Assembly: GCA_030596405.1 (NCBI GenBank)
Contig: JAUVKB010000056.1
Location: 1 to 11,119, forward strand
Reading direction: 5' to 3'
DNA length: 11,119 nucleotides
Origin: Deltaproteobacteria bacterium
GTDB taxonomy: Bacteria; Desulfobacterota; Desulfobacteria; Desulfobacterales; JAUVKB01
How positions within the stretch are numbered: position 1 is the first letter of the stretch; each line of letters starts with the position of its first letter. Positions 6,230-11,119 of this stretch are shown here, piece by piece. A program made the translations under genes and the position numbers. The notes beneath the pieces are model-generated. The model was not told where the DNA came from. It was given only the letters and a program-made list of their open reading frames with translations, and ran no database searches.

Positions 6230-8737
6230 CTATATTTCTTGAATTGTACGGGCAATAATTGAATCTTGAGTTCTCTTATTAAGGGTTGTAAAGTTAGCAC
6301 TGTATCCGGCCACCCTTACAACCAGCTCGACATAATCTTCAGGTTCTTTTTGAGCTGCCAGAAGTGTTTCATTATCCACACAGTTAAACTGTACGTGGTT
6401 AATGCCCAAATCACACCATGTCCTTATGTAAGACTCCCAAAGGTCAAAGCCTTTGTCACCAACAAGCTGGGCAGGTGATATGCGCTGGTTGAGGAGGTTC
6501 GCCCTGAACATGTTTTCGTGAGTAAGTTTGCCGACAGACTGCAATACAGCCGTGGGGCCTTTCACGTCAAAGCCATAACCTGGTGAACATCCTCCGTCAT
6601 AGCATGTATCGCCGAGCCTTCTTCCATTGGGAAGAGCGCCGATAAGAATTCCTGCGCGGGTGTGAGCAGCAACACACTGTGGAGCGGTTGGGCATCCCTG
6701 AGAATTTGTACCCCAGTCACCGCACGGCAGACAAACATCGTCGCGGATCCTTTCATGCATTTTGACAATAAGATCGTCTGCATAGGGATCGTCATTACCC
6801 CATTTGGGAGTATGCACAAATTCCATACGCTCTTTCTCATAACCTTCCCAGTTTTTCTCCAGCATCTCCTTAACCTGGTCCCAATTGTATTTCTTGTCGT
6901 CATAGATCATTTTCTTGGCTGCAACCATGGAATCCATGCCGTCCATCCAAACATAGGTTGAGATCCAGTTGTTTCCATATTCCCTGGTCTGGAAACAATT
7001 GAGGCCGGATTCAACACACCGCTCATAGGTGGCGCTTAAATGCGGTTTACCCATGTACTCTTCAACATATCGGCCGATATTTCTCATCTTGGCGGCCTGC
7101 CAGTGAATAGCCTTAAACTGGGTGAGTATTGCCTCGAAAAACTCGTCAAAAGTTTTCATTTCCGATACGTCGCCGGTTTTCGGGCCGATCTGCATGTTAA
7201 ACACCGGGTTAAAACCGTTCCAGATAGCAAGCTCAACAGCCTTTGTTCCGAGCAGAGCGCTTGCTGAATAACGGGCCGGCAGACAACCGTTTTTGGTTTC
7301 AGGACAAGGAACTATGCATGCCTGGGCAGTCCATGTTCTTGCATCCTCTAAAGGAGATCCGCTCCAGAACATTTGTGATTGAATCAAAATTTGATCATTT
7401 CTGATGTTAGGATAGCCAAGACCGTGACGTATGCACTCAAACGCATTTTTCAATACATCTTTTGGCATATCCTTGTTGTAACGCAAAGCATATGTCGGTG
7501 AAACAACTCTAACAAGTCTTGCAGACTCAAGAATAAGGTTAGTTAAGTCATTATATGTTAACTTGCCATCCGGCGCCATGCCGCCTAACGTCCATACGTA
7601 AGGACCGGGATCACCGGTTGTCAGGGTGCGTGCCTGTCTTTCACGGCAGTTGCCGTATTCAAATGCACGGATAAGATATTCGCACACATATTCCTTGGCG
7701 TCATCTCTGGTAATTGTCTTGTCTTTCATAACATCTTGTTCATACCATTCCCAGAACCACCAGTCAGGATGAGAAGGCCATGTGCCGTCCGGTTTTTCTC
7801 TCTTTCTGCACTGGGTCTGAATTATTTCAAACTGCAGTGCTTCTGCAAAATTTCTCGGCCTGTTGGCAGGACACCATTCACACCGTTCTGAAATGTCCAT
7901 CAATTCCTGTTTCCTCTGGGGATCTGTTTCAAAGTTTTCGGCAATAATTCTGGCAAGTCTTGCCAAACGTTTTGCGTAACGGATCTCTGATTCCAGAGTA
8001 GTTTTCATAGCCTTCCAGTTATCCATCCTTTGCAGATAATGATACTCCTGGTCAAAGTCTGGAAGACCGCCAAGTTTGTAGAGAACCTCATTCCCTTTTT
8101 TCAAATGTTCGTCGATCTCTGCAATGATTGCATTATAGCCTTTGTTGTAATAAGTCCACTGGGATGTGCAGTAAGCTGAATTTTCCAGATGCTGAGCGCC
8201 GGTATATGTCTGAGAAGTTCTGGCCATAATTTTCATGCGTTTATCCAGAAGTCTTTCAGTCAAAGCCTGCTGTGTATAAGGCTTGAGGATCTCCATCGCT
8301 TTTGCAACTTCAGGTCGTGCTTCTTCATCAACCAGGTCGTCTTTGTCATTAAAAAAATCTTCGTTTAAGCCGTATGCTCCGTTCGGCACCCAGAAAAGTT
8401 TATGGGGCGCAGAACCGCAATAACCGACGAGCCTTGCCTGGTCAACAATAAAGCAAGGCATTTCATCATTTACCTTTGCCAGCGCTTTTGACCAGGTTAC
8501 CATGTAAGGTTCTAATTTTGCGTCATATGTGTCAAAGACTTCTGCATACATAATAGGGCCATATTCACAAATTTTTGTTCCAGGAAGATAGGCAGAGCCT
8601 TTGGGAGCCTTTGACCAAACCGCCTTTCTAAGATAATCGATACGCGGTGAACGAGCTTGTTCAGCCCACCACCAATACTGTCTTTTGTCAAGAAGCTCTT
8701 GAAGTTCGGCTTCCTTGTCCTTTTTTATTGTAGCCAC
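6230..8737 (-). CDS. Fumarate-adding glycyl radical enzyme, catalytic (alpha) subunit, alkylsuccinate synthase-like
   Basis: An 835-residue glycyl radical enzyme of the X-succinate synthase group, which add an organic C-H substrate to fumarate by a radical mechanism. Seen: the thiyl Cys474 in TAQACIVPCPETK; the radical site Gly811 in VVRVAGYSA near the C-terminus; spacing Cys-Gly 337, close to 336 in benzylsuccinate synthase (Cys493, Gly829); and Arg489, 15 residues after the Cys, matching fumarate-binding Arg508 there. NMQIGPKTGD (514-523) and LPNGRR (702-707) are further family blocks. The PCPxTKxG motif and RVAGYSA are, from memory, nearer AssA/MasD than BssA (which has LCMSPG and RVSGYSA), so an alkyl-type substrate is likelier than toluene; naphthylmethyl- and hydroxybenzyl-succinate types are not excluded. 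The start is GTG with AGGGGG nine bases upstream. Last gene of the operon; no radical-SAM activase is in view. The call as fumarate-adding enzyme is firm, the substrate is not. Confidence 0.88.
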   Translation of the reverse strand: MATIKKDKEAELQELLDKRQYWWWAEQARSPRIDYLRKAVWSKAPKGSAYLPGTKICEYGPIMYAEVFDTYDAKLEPYMVTWSKALAKVNDEMPCFIVDQARLVGYCGSAPHKLFWVPNGAYGLNEDFFNDKDDLVDEEARPEVAKAMEILKPYTQQALTERLLDKRMKIMARTSQTYTGAQHLENSAYCTSQWTYYNKGYNAIIAEIDEHLKKGNEVLYKLGGLPDFDQEYHYLQRMDNWKAMKTTLESEIRYAKRLARLARIIAENFETDPQRKQELMDISERCEWCPANRPRNFAEALQFEIIQTQCRKREKPDGTWPSHPDWWFWEWYEQDVMKDKTITRDDAKEYVCEYLIRAFEYGNCRERQARTLTTGDPGPYVWTLGGMAPDGKLTYNDLTNLILESARLVRVVSPTYALRYNKDMPKDVLKNAFECIRHGLGYPNIRNDQILIQSQMFWSGSPLEDARTWTAQACIVPCPETKNGCLPARYSASALLGTKAVELAIWNGFNPVFNMQIGPKTGDVSEMKTFDEFFEAILTQFKAIHWQAAKMRNIGRYVEEYMGKPHLSATYERCVESGLNCFQTREYGNNWISTYVWMDGMDSMVAAKKMIYDDKKYNWDQVKEMLEKNWEGYEKERMEFVHTPKWGNDDPYADDLIVKMHERIRDDVCLPCGDWGTNSQGCPTAPQCVAAHTRAGILIGALPNGRRLGDTCYDGGCSPGYGFDVKGPTAVLQSVGKLTHENMFRANLLNQRISPAQLVGDKGFDLWESYIRTWCDLGINHVQFNCVDNETLLAAQKEPEDYVELVVRVAGYSANFTTLNKRTQDSIIARTIQEI

Positions 8738-8765
8738 GTTTTGTTACCCCCTTGTCATAAAAATG

Positions 8766-8802
8766 TTTAACCGGATTTTATTTAACCGGATTTTATTTAA
8801 CT
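8766..8802. repeat. 15-base tandem repeat (about 2.4 copies) spanning the end of the gamma-like gene
   Basis: TTTAACCGGATTTTA at 8766-8780 and 8781-8795, then a partial TTTAACT at 8796-8802. The repeat includes the stop codon of the 56-residue gene and fills most of the gap before the catalytic subunit. Read on the minus strand it puts two AATCCGGTTAA units in the intercistronic RNA. Confidence 0.85.
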
Positions 8803-8963
8803 GGTGCACCAATCTTGATACCAGCAGCCAGATCGCTTTTATTCATCGGTTTTGATGTCCAATAAGCACATCTTGCGTCGATCACTCTTTCCACCAAATC
8901 ACCTTTTTCAGGGTCATCCTCAAATGGAAAGAACCATTTTTCTCCTTCATATTGATCAGCCAT
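8793..8963 (-). CDS. Small gamma-like subunit (BssC/MasC-like) of the glycyl radical enzyme, cysteine-poor
   Basis: A 56-residue protein, ATG at 8963 with AGGGGGT nine bases upstream, the same ribosome binding site style as the catalytic gene 55 bases downstream. The order, size and the blocks KWFFPFEDDPEKGD (residues 9-22) and RCAYWTSKPM (31-40) match the pattern I remember for BssC-type subunits, which have a Cys, an acidic DxxKGxxDC region and FWxSKP. Known gamma subunits of benzylsuccinate synthase bind a 4Fe-4S cluster through four Cys; here only Cys32 remains, the position after KGD is Leu, and the C-terminus carries none. It is thus probably a structural subunit without a cluster. Assignment is inferred from context and short motifs. 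Confidence 0.7.
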   Translation of the reverse strand: MADQYEGEKWFFPFEDDPEKGDLVERVIDARCAYWTSKPMNKSDLAAGIKIGAPVK

Positions 8964-9010
8964 TAAATTTTTACCCCCTTTTTTATAGTATGTATTTTTA
9001 TGTTAGTTTG

Positions 9011-9038
9011 TATAAGAAACAAGCAGTTTTTCCTTATA
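9011..9038. other. Intercistronic hairpin between the third and fourth small-subunit genes
   Basis: TATAAG (9011-9016) pairs with CTTATA (9033-9038) and can be extended by three A:T pairs with a one-base bulge. It sits in the 80-base gap, the longest inside the operon, just after the stop of the 75-residue gene. It might mark RNA processing or partial attenuation that sets subunit stoichiometry. Weak stem. Confidence 0.3.
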
Positions 9039-9043
9039 GCGTA

Positions 9044-9271
9044 TTAATGTTTTGCATGAACGCCCACACCCTGGTCGGAATGTATTTTATAAGTTTCAAG
9101 TACCATCTTGTCAAAATTTTTAATTTCCCCGGTCGTTTGATCGACCAGATTCCACCCAAAACATTTTGGGCACTCACGATAGGGTGAAGGATCCTGCAAT
9201 CTTGTATTGTACATATATGCAAAGGTAGTATGGTCTCCTTCATGCCCACAATGCTCACATTTTATATTCAT
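9044..9271 (-). CDS. Small beta-like subunit (CxxC...CPxC, MasB/BssB-like), copy 2
   Basis: A 75-residue protein starting at ATG 9271 with GAGAGGA seven bases upstream. Four cysteines in two knuckles, CEHC (5-8) and CPKC (34-37), would bind a zinc ion or a 4Fe-4S cluster; small subunits of fumarate-adding glycyl radical enzymes usually carry a HiPIP-like 4Fe-4S cluster whose job seems to be structural or protective of the radical. It aligns with the preceding 72-residue protein: both begin C-x2-C-G-x2-G-D, both have YRxCPxC, and the gap Cys to Cys is 26 in each. The C-terminal half differs. It is 23 bases after that gene, in one operon with the catalytic subunit. Function is inferred from context. 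Confidence 0.75.
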   Translation of the reverse strand: MNIKCEHCGHEGDHTTFAYMYNTRLQDPSPYRECPKCFGWNLVDQTTGEIKNFDKMVLETYKIHSDQGVGVHAKH

Positions 9272-9294
9272 GCTAAATTCCTCTCATTAATAAT

Positions 9295-9513
9295 TTAAGT
9301 TTTCTTTTTTCCCTTGAACACTTTGCCACGAAATTTGCTAAGCCCCCAAGGTTCGGGCCCTGAGTAGTTGTTGTCTGCTTCACTTTCGTTGAATATCTCC
9401 AAATGTCCGCAATTGGGACATTTTCTATATGAAGTGACGCCTGTTGGGTTCAAATTGCTGTAAAAATGCCATTGACCTCTGTCGCCGACAGTACCGCATT
9501 TAGAACATTTCAT
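9295..9513 (-). CDS. Small beta-like subunit (CxxC...CPxC, MasB/BssB-like), copy 1
   Basis: A 72-residue protein, ATG at 9513 with GGGGA about eight bases upstream. Two metal knuckles, CSKC (3-6) and CPNC (32-35), surround a region with several aromatic residues (QWHFYSNLNPTG); the C-terminus is basic (FRGKVFKGKKKT). Paralogous to the 75-residue protein encoded next, with identical cysteine spacing, suggesting a tandem duplication with divergence. It probably binds 4Fe-4S or zinc and docks on the catalytic subunit. A general zinc-ribbon protein is the alternative, but the position inside the operon argues for a subunit. Confidence 0.72.
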   Translation of the reverse strand: MKCSKCGTVGDRGQWHFYSNLNPTGVTSYRKCPNCGHLEIFNESEADNNYSGPEPWGLSKFRGKVFKGKKKT

Positions 9514-9539
9514 GATTAAATCCCCGCTTTCAGGATCTA

Positions 9540-9773
9540 TTATTTCTCCTCAAATCCTTTTACACCACGCACATCAAGTCCATAAGCAAACTCTGCGTGA
9601 TCGGTTCTTACCCTTTCCAGTGCTTCGTAGTCTTTGCAATCGCCTATATCGTCATATAAATTTACAATATCAGGCATTCCCATTTCATCCATATGGGCCA
9701 TGCAAAGCCCTTCTGACGCACACATGTTTGCACCTTCCGGAACATAATGTTTACAATCTCCGTGTCTTGGCAT
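9540..9773 (-). CDS. Small cysteine-containing subunit (HiPIP-like, four Cys), first gene of the glycyl radical operon
   Basis: A 77-residue acidic protein with a very strong ribosome binding site (AAAGGAGG, nine bases before the ATG at 9773). Four cysteines, Cys7, Cys18, Cys24 and Cys46, with the pattern GDCKHY...GLC...GDCKDYE, typical of the small iron-sulfur subunits of decarboxylating and fumarate-adding glycyl radical enzymes, where each Cys ligates a 4Fe-4S cluster. The C-terminal 30 residues lack Cys. It leads the operon, 26 bases ahead of the next small gene. With the 56-residue protein having lost its ligands, this may be the protein that supplies the gamma-type cluster. Assignment from pattern and context. 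Confidence 0.68.
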   Translation of the reverse strand: MPRHGDCKHYVPEGANMCASEGLCMAHMDEMGMPDIVNLYDDIGDCKDYEALERVRTDHAEFAYGLDVRGVKGFEEK

Positions 9774-9835
9774 TTACCATTGCCTCCTTTCACTCAAAAG
9801 TTAAAACAATAATTAATAAATTTTTTTACCGACCA

Positions 9836-9862
9836 TTGCTGTAATTTATAGAATAACAGCAA
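9836..9862. promoter_or_regulatory. Inverted repeat in the leader of the glycyl radical operon
   Basis: TTGCTGT (9836-9842) and ACAGCAA (9856-9862), perfect 7-bp arms 13 bases apart, between the predicted transcription start and the first gene. It may be an RNA hairpin or a repressor operator. Confidence 0.45.
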
Positions 9863-9891
9863 CGATAAAAAAAACATGGGCCATACTGAAC

Positions 9892-9910
9892 CAGTTTGTA
9901 CACTAAACTG
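9892..9910. promoter_or_regulatory. Palindrome just downstream of the predicted sigma-54 start site
   Basis: CAGTTT (9892-9897), 7 bases, AAACTG (9905-9910). It lies at about +4 to +22 of the predicted transcript, a position that would suit a repressor or an early leader hairpin. Confidence 0.35.
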
Positions 9911-9923
9911 CCGATTTTGTCTC

Positions 9924-9940
9924 AGCAAAAAACATACCAA
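9924..9940 (-). promoter_or_regulatory. Sigma-54 (-24/-12) promoter of the glycyl radical operon
   Basis: On the minus strand TTGGTATGTTTTTTGCT has GG and GC exactly ten bases apart, and matches the consensus TGGCACG-N4-TTGCW in all but two positions. Predicted start of transcription near 9913, giving a leader of about 140 bases before the first small gene. No better sigma-70 site is seen in 9774-10130. Such promoters need an enhancer-binding activator, consistent with the palindromes 200-250 bases upstream and with substrate-induced expression. Confidence 0.6.
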
Positions 9941-10096
9941 AAAATACTATCTTGCTGCATATATCGTTTACAAAAATGAGAACCAGCCGACTCTATTAAT
10001 ATTTTTATTATCTCAAATTTCCTAAAAAGCACTCTACTTTTAAGAGGTTATCAAAAAAGAGGGCGTATACAAACAGTCTAAAGAAAAAAATATCGC

Positions 10097-10111
10097 CAAC
10101 GGAAAACGTTG
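10097..10111. promoter_or_regulatory. Small inverted repeat upstream of the sigma-54 promoter
   Basis: CAACG (10097-10101), GAAAA, CGTTG (10107-10111). About 185-200 bases upstream of the predicted start; possible activator half-sites, weak alone. Confidence 0.25.
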
Positions 10112-10129
10112 ACCCGAAAATGTCATAAT

Positions 10130-10166
10130 ATTATGTTATAATTATTTTTGGTAATTATAATGTAAT
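10130..10166. promoter_or_regulatory. Long AT-rich palindrome, candidate upstream activating sequence
   Basis: TTATAATTA (10136-10144) and TAATTATAA (10152-10160) form perfect 9-bp arms around TTTTTGG; the arms extend to 15 bp with two mismatches (10130-10144 and 10152-10166). A second perfect palindrome, CATAATATTATG (10124-10135), abuts it. The site lies some 220-250 bases upstream of the predicted sigma-54 start and about 180 upstream of the divergent -35, so it could serve either gene. Confidence 0.5.
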
Positions 10167-10178
10167 GCCTTTAAACTA

Positions 10179-10197
10179 TATGTCAACATTATGTCAA
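10179..10197. repeat. Direct repeat TATGTCAA with 11-base period
   Basis: TATGTCAA at 10179-10186 and 10190-10197, so the copies face the same side of the helix; TGTCA occurs again at 10121-10125. Suits binding of a tandem activator between the divergent genes. On the minus strand the copies read TTGACATA, resembling -35 boxes, but no -10 at proper spacing follows. Confidence 0.4.
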
Positions 10198-10212
10198 GAA
10201 CATTTTTTATTT

Positions 10213-10238
10213 TTTTGTAAGGACTGGTTTTTACAAAA
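10213..10238. promoter_or_regulatory. Inverted repeat TTTTGTAA-N10-TTACAAAA
   Basis: Perfect 8-bp arms at 10213-10220 and 10231-10238 in the intergenic region. Operator-like; a weak sigma-70 site (TTGTAA, then TTATAA) overlaps it. The whole gap 9774-10397 holds no gene that I can see and is very AT-rich except near its ends. Confidence 0.35.
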
Positions 10239-10344
10239 TTATAAGTTATAAAAATTCCCTGCCTTACTGATAAGCCGGCCTTTTTCAGCAGATTCGTACA
10301 CGGTTTAATATCTCAGCAATGCCTGGAAATGGCATCTTCATGTT

Positions 10345-10373
10345 TTGACTATCACGGCGGGCTGTATTATTAT
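10345..10373 (+). promoter_or_regulatory. Sigma-70 promoter of the DUF6125-like gene
   Basis: TTGACT (10345-10350), 17-base spacer, TATTAT (10368-10373). Predicted RNA start near 10380, just ahead of AAAGGAGGA (10382-10390), which is seven bases before the ATG at 10398. Confidence 0.6.
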
Positions 10374-10397
10374 ACCGGGTGAAAGGAGGATTTTTAA

Positions 10398-11119
10398 ATG
10401 AATGAAAAGACTGAAAGGCCTGACGACCTCTCCCAAAAGGATCTGGCTCTGTTTATCATTGATATGTTCCACCGCATCATGGTCCATCATACCTTGTGGT
10501 TTTGTGAGGTAGAGCATCAAATGGGAATGAAGAAGGCCCTGGACGTTATGGGTGTGGCGTCAAAGCGAAGCTATGATATCCAAATGAAAAGGCTGAGTTC
10601 AACATTAGGTTTCGAGATGAAAGATGGCGTGCCAAAGGCCTTGCTGGATCTGCCCAGGGAATCACTTCTAAACCTGGCGCATGATATTGGCAAGAATTGG
10701 ATCGCAAACGACGGGGTGTGGTTCCAAGCGGTAGAATTTGCTTATGGAATGAATGATGCCAAACGATGCAATGATTCCTGCTGGGCCCGTTTTTCTCCCT
10801 TTGAGGCGTGGGCCATCAAACAATCTCTGGAACTGCCGGAGAAGGCAGGGCTTGAAGGGTTGAAAAAGGCGCTTGGGTTTCGCATATACTCCCGTGTCAA
10901 TGTGCAATCTATTATTGACGAAGGCCCGGGCAGTTTCATATTTCAAATGAATGAATGCCGTATTCAATTGGCCAGGAAAAGAAAGGGGCTCACTGATTAC
11001 CCCTGCAAATCGGGGGGCATGGTTGAATACACATATTTTGCGGAAGCGATAGATCGTAGAATTCATACGGAATGTATCGGTTGCCCTCCCGACAAACATC
11101 CTGATGAATGGTATTGCGC
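10398..11119 (+). CDS. DUF6125-like cysteine-rich cytosolic protein, partial (C-terminus cut by window edge)
   Basis: Open from the ATG at 10398 (AAAGGAGGA seven bases upstream) to the window end, 240 codons; only a short tail should be missing. No signal peptide or membrane segment. The N-terminal helix region HRIMVHHTLWFCEVEHQMG (26-44), the central NDGVWFQAVEFAYGMNDAKR (104-123) and the end FQMNECRIQLARKRKGL...YPCK...CIGCPPD...EWYC match what I remember of DUF6125, a family common in Desulfobacterota and distantly like 2-amino-thiazoline-4-carboxylate hydrolase proteins. Cysteines 187, 203, 226, 229 and 240 could form a metal or Fe-S site. Its biochemical role is unknown. It is divergent from the glycyl radical operon, across a 624-base regulatory region, so co-regulation is possible but not shown. 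Confidence 0.7.
   Translation, partial: MNEKTERPDDLSQKDLALFIIDMFHRIMVHHTLWFCEVEHQMGMKKALDVMGVASKRSYDIQMKRLSSTLGFEMKDGVPKALLDLPRESLLNLAHDIGKNWIANDGVWFQAVEFAYGMNDAKRCNDSCWARFSPFEAWAIKQSLELPEKAGLEGLKKALGFRIYSRVNVQSIIDEGPGSFIFQMNECRIQLARKRKGLTDYPCKSGGMVEYTYFAEAIDRRIHTECIGCPPDKHPDEWYC

Noticed and set aside
6562..6903. Minus-strand frame of 113 codons inside the catalytic subunit
   Set aside because: Shadow of the glycyl radical enzyme gene in another frame; the enzyme frame carries all the family motifs.
6230..8737. Assignment of the catalytic subunit as benzylsuccinate synthase (BssA)
   Set aside because: BssA, as I remember it, has LCMSPG at the active-site loop, RVSGYSA at the radical site and about 20 more C-terminal residues; this protein differs in all three.
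9034..9258. Alternative frame overlapping the 75-residue small subunit
   Set aside because: Lacks the paired cysteine knuckles and a ribosome binding site; the chosen frame has both and a paralogue next door.
9969..9985. Second sigma-54-like site on the minus strand (TGGTTCTCATTTTTGTA)
   Set aside because: Has GG but TG instead of the invariant GC at the -12 element; the site at 9924-9940 is much better.
10668..11099. Minus-strand frame of 143 codons opposite the DUF6125-like gene
   Set aside because: Antisense to a frame with strong start signals and conserved motifs; no ribosome binding site of its own.

Overview
The window reads as a chromosomal stretch of an anaerobic, AT-leaning deltaproteobacterium (Desulfobacterota; a sulfate reducer or a syntroph). 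The main reasons are a fumarate-adding glycyl radical enzyme operon, a DUF6125-type protein, a KtrAB potassium system and an OprP-like outer-membrane protein remnant. Species cannot be assigned from the sequence.

Left part (1-5253, all minus strand): an ion-homeostasis block. In transcription order it holds ktrB (K+ channel-like translocation subunit), ktrA (its NAD-binding regulatory subunit), a broken porin-like gene, and two consecutive CPA2-type cation:proton antiporters that overlap by one base (TGATG). The second antiporter runs off the left edge.

Middle (5254-6229): a divergent promoter region with a GC-rich inverted repeat, then a 104-residue protein of unknown function on the plus strand with an excellent promoter and ribosome binding site. 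After it come a possible gene remnant on the minus strand and a strong bidirectional terminator shared with the next operon.

Right part (6230-9773, minus strand): the most interesting locus. Four small proteins (77, 72, 75 and 56 residues) precede an 835-residue glycyl radical enzyme. That enzyme has the thiyl Cys474, the glycyl-radical Gly811 (RVAGYSA) and Arg489, which sits where the fumarate-binding Arg508 of benzylsuccinate synthase lies. From remembered motifs it is nearer the alkylsuccinate synthase type (AssA/MasD) than BssA. Two small proteins are paralogous CxxC...CPxC proteins, one has four spaced cysteines, and the fourth looks like a gamma subunit that has lost all but one cysteine. 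These would form an alpha subunit with an unusually large set of small subunits, adding fumarate to an unactivated hydrocarbon-like substrate. The required radical-SAM activase is not in the window. A good sigma-54 (-24/-12) promoter lies about 150 bases upstream of the first small gene, with palindromes and direct repeats further upstream that suit an enhancer-binding activator.

Right edge (10398-11119, plus strand): a divergently transcribed, C-terminally truncated DUF6125-like cysteine-rich protein with its own sigma-70 type promoter.
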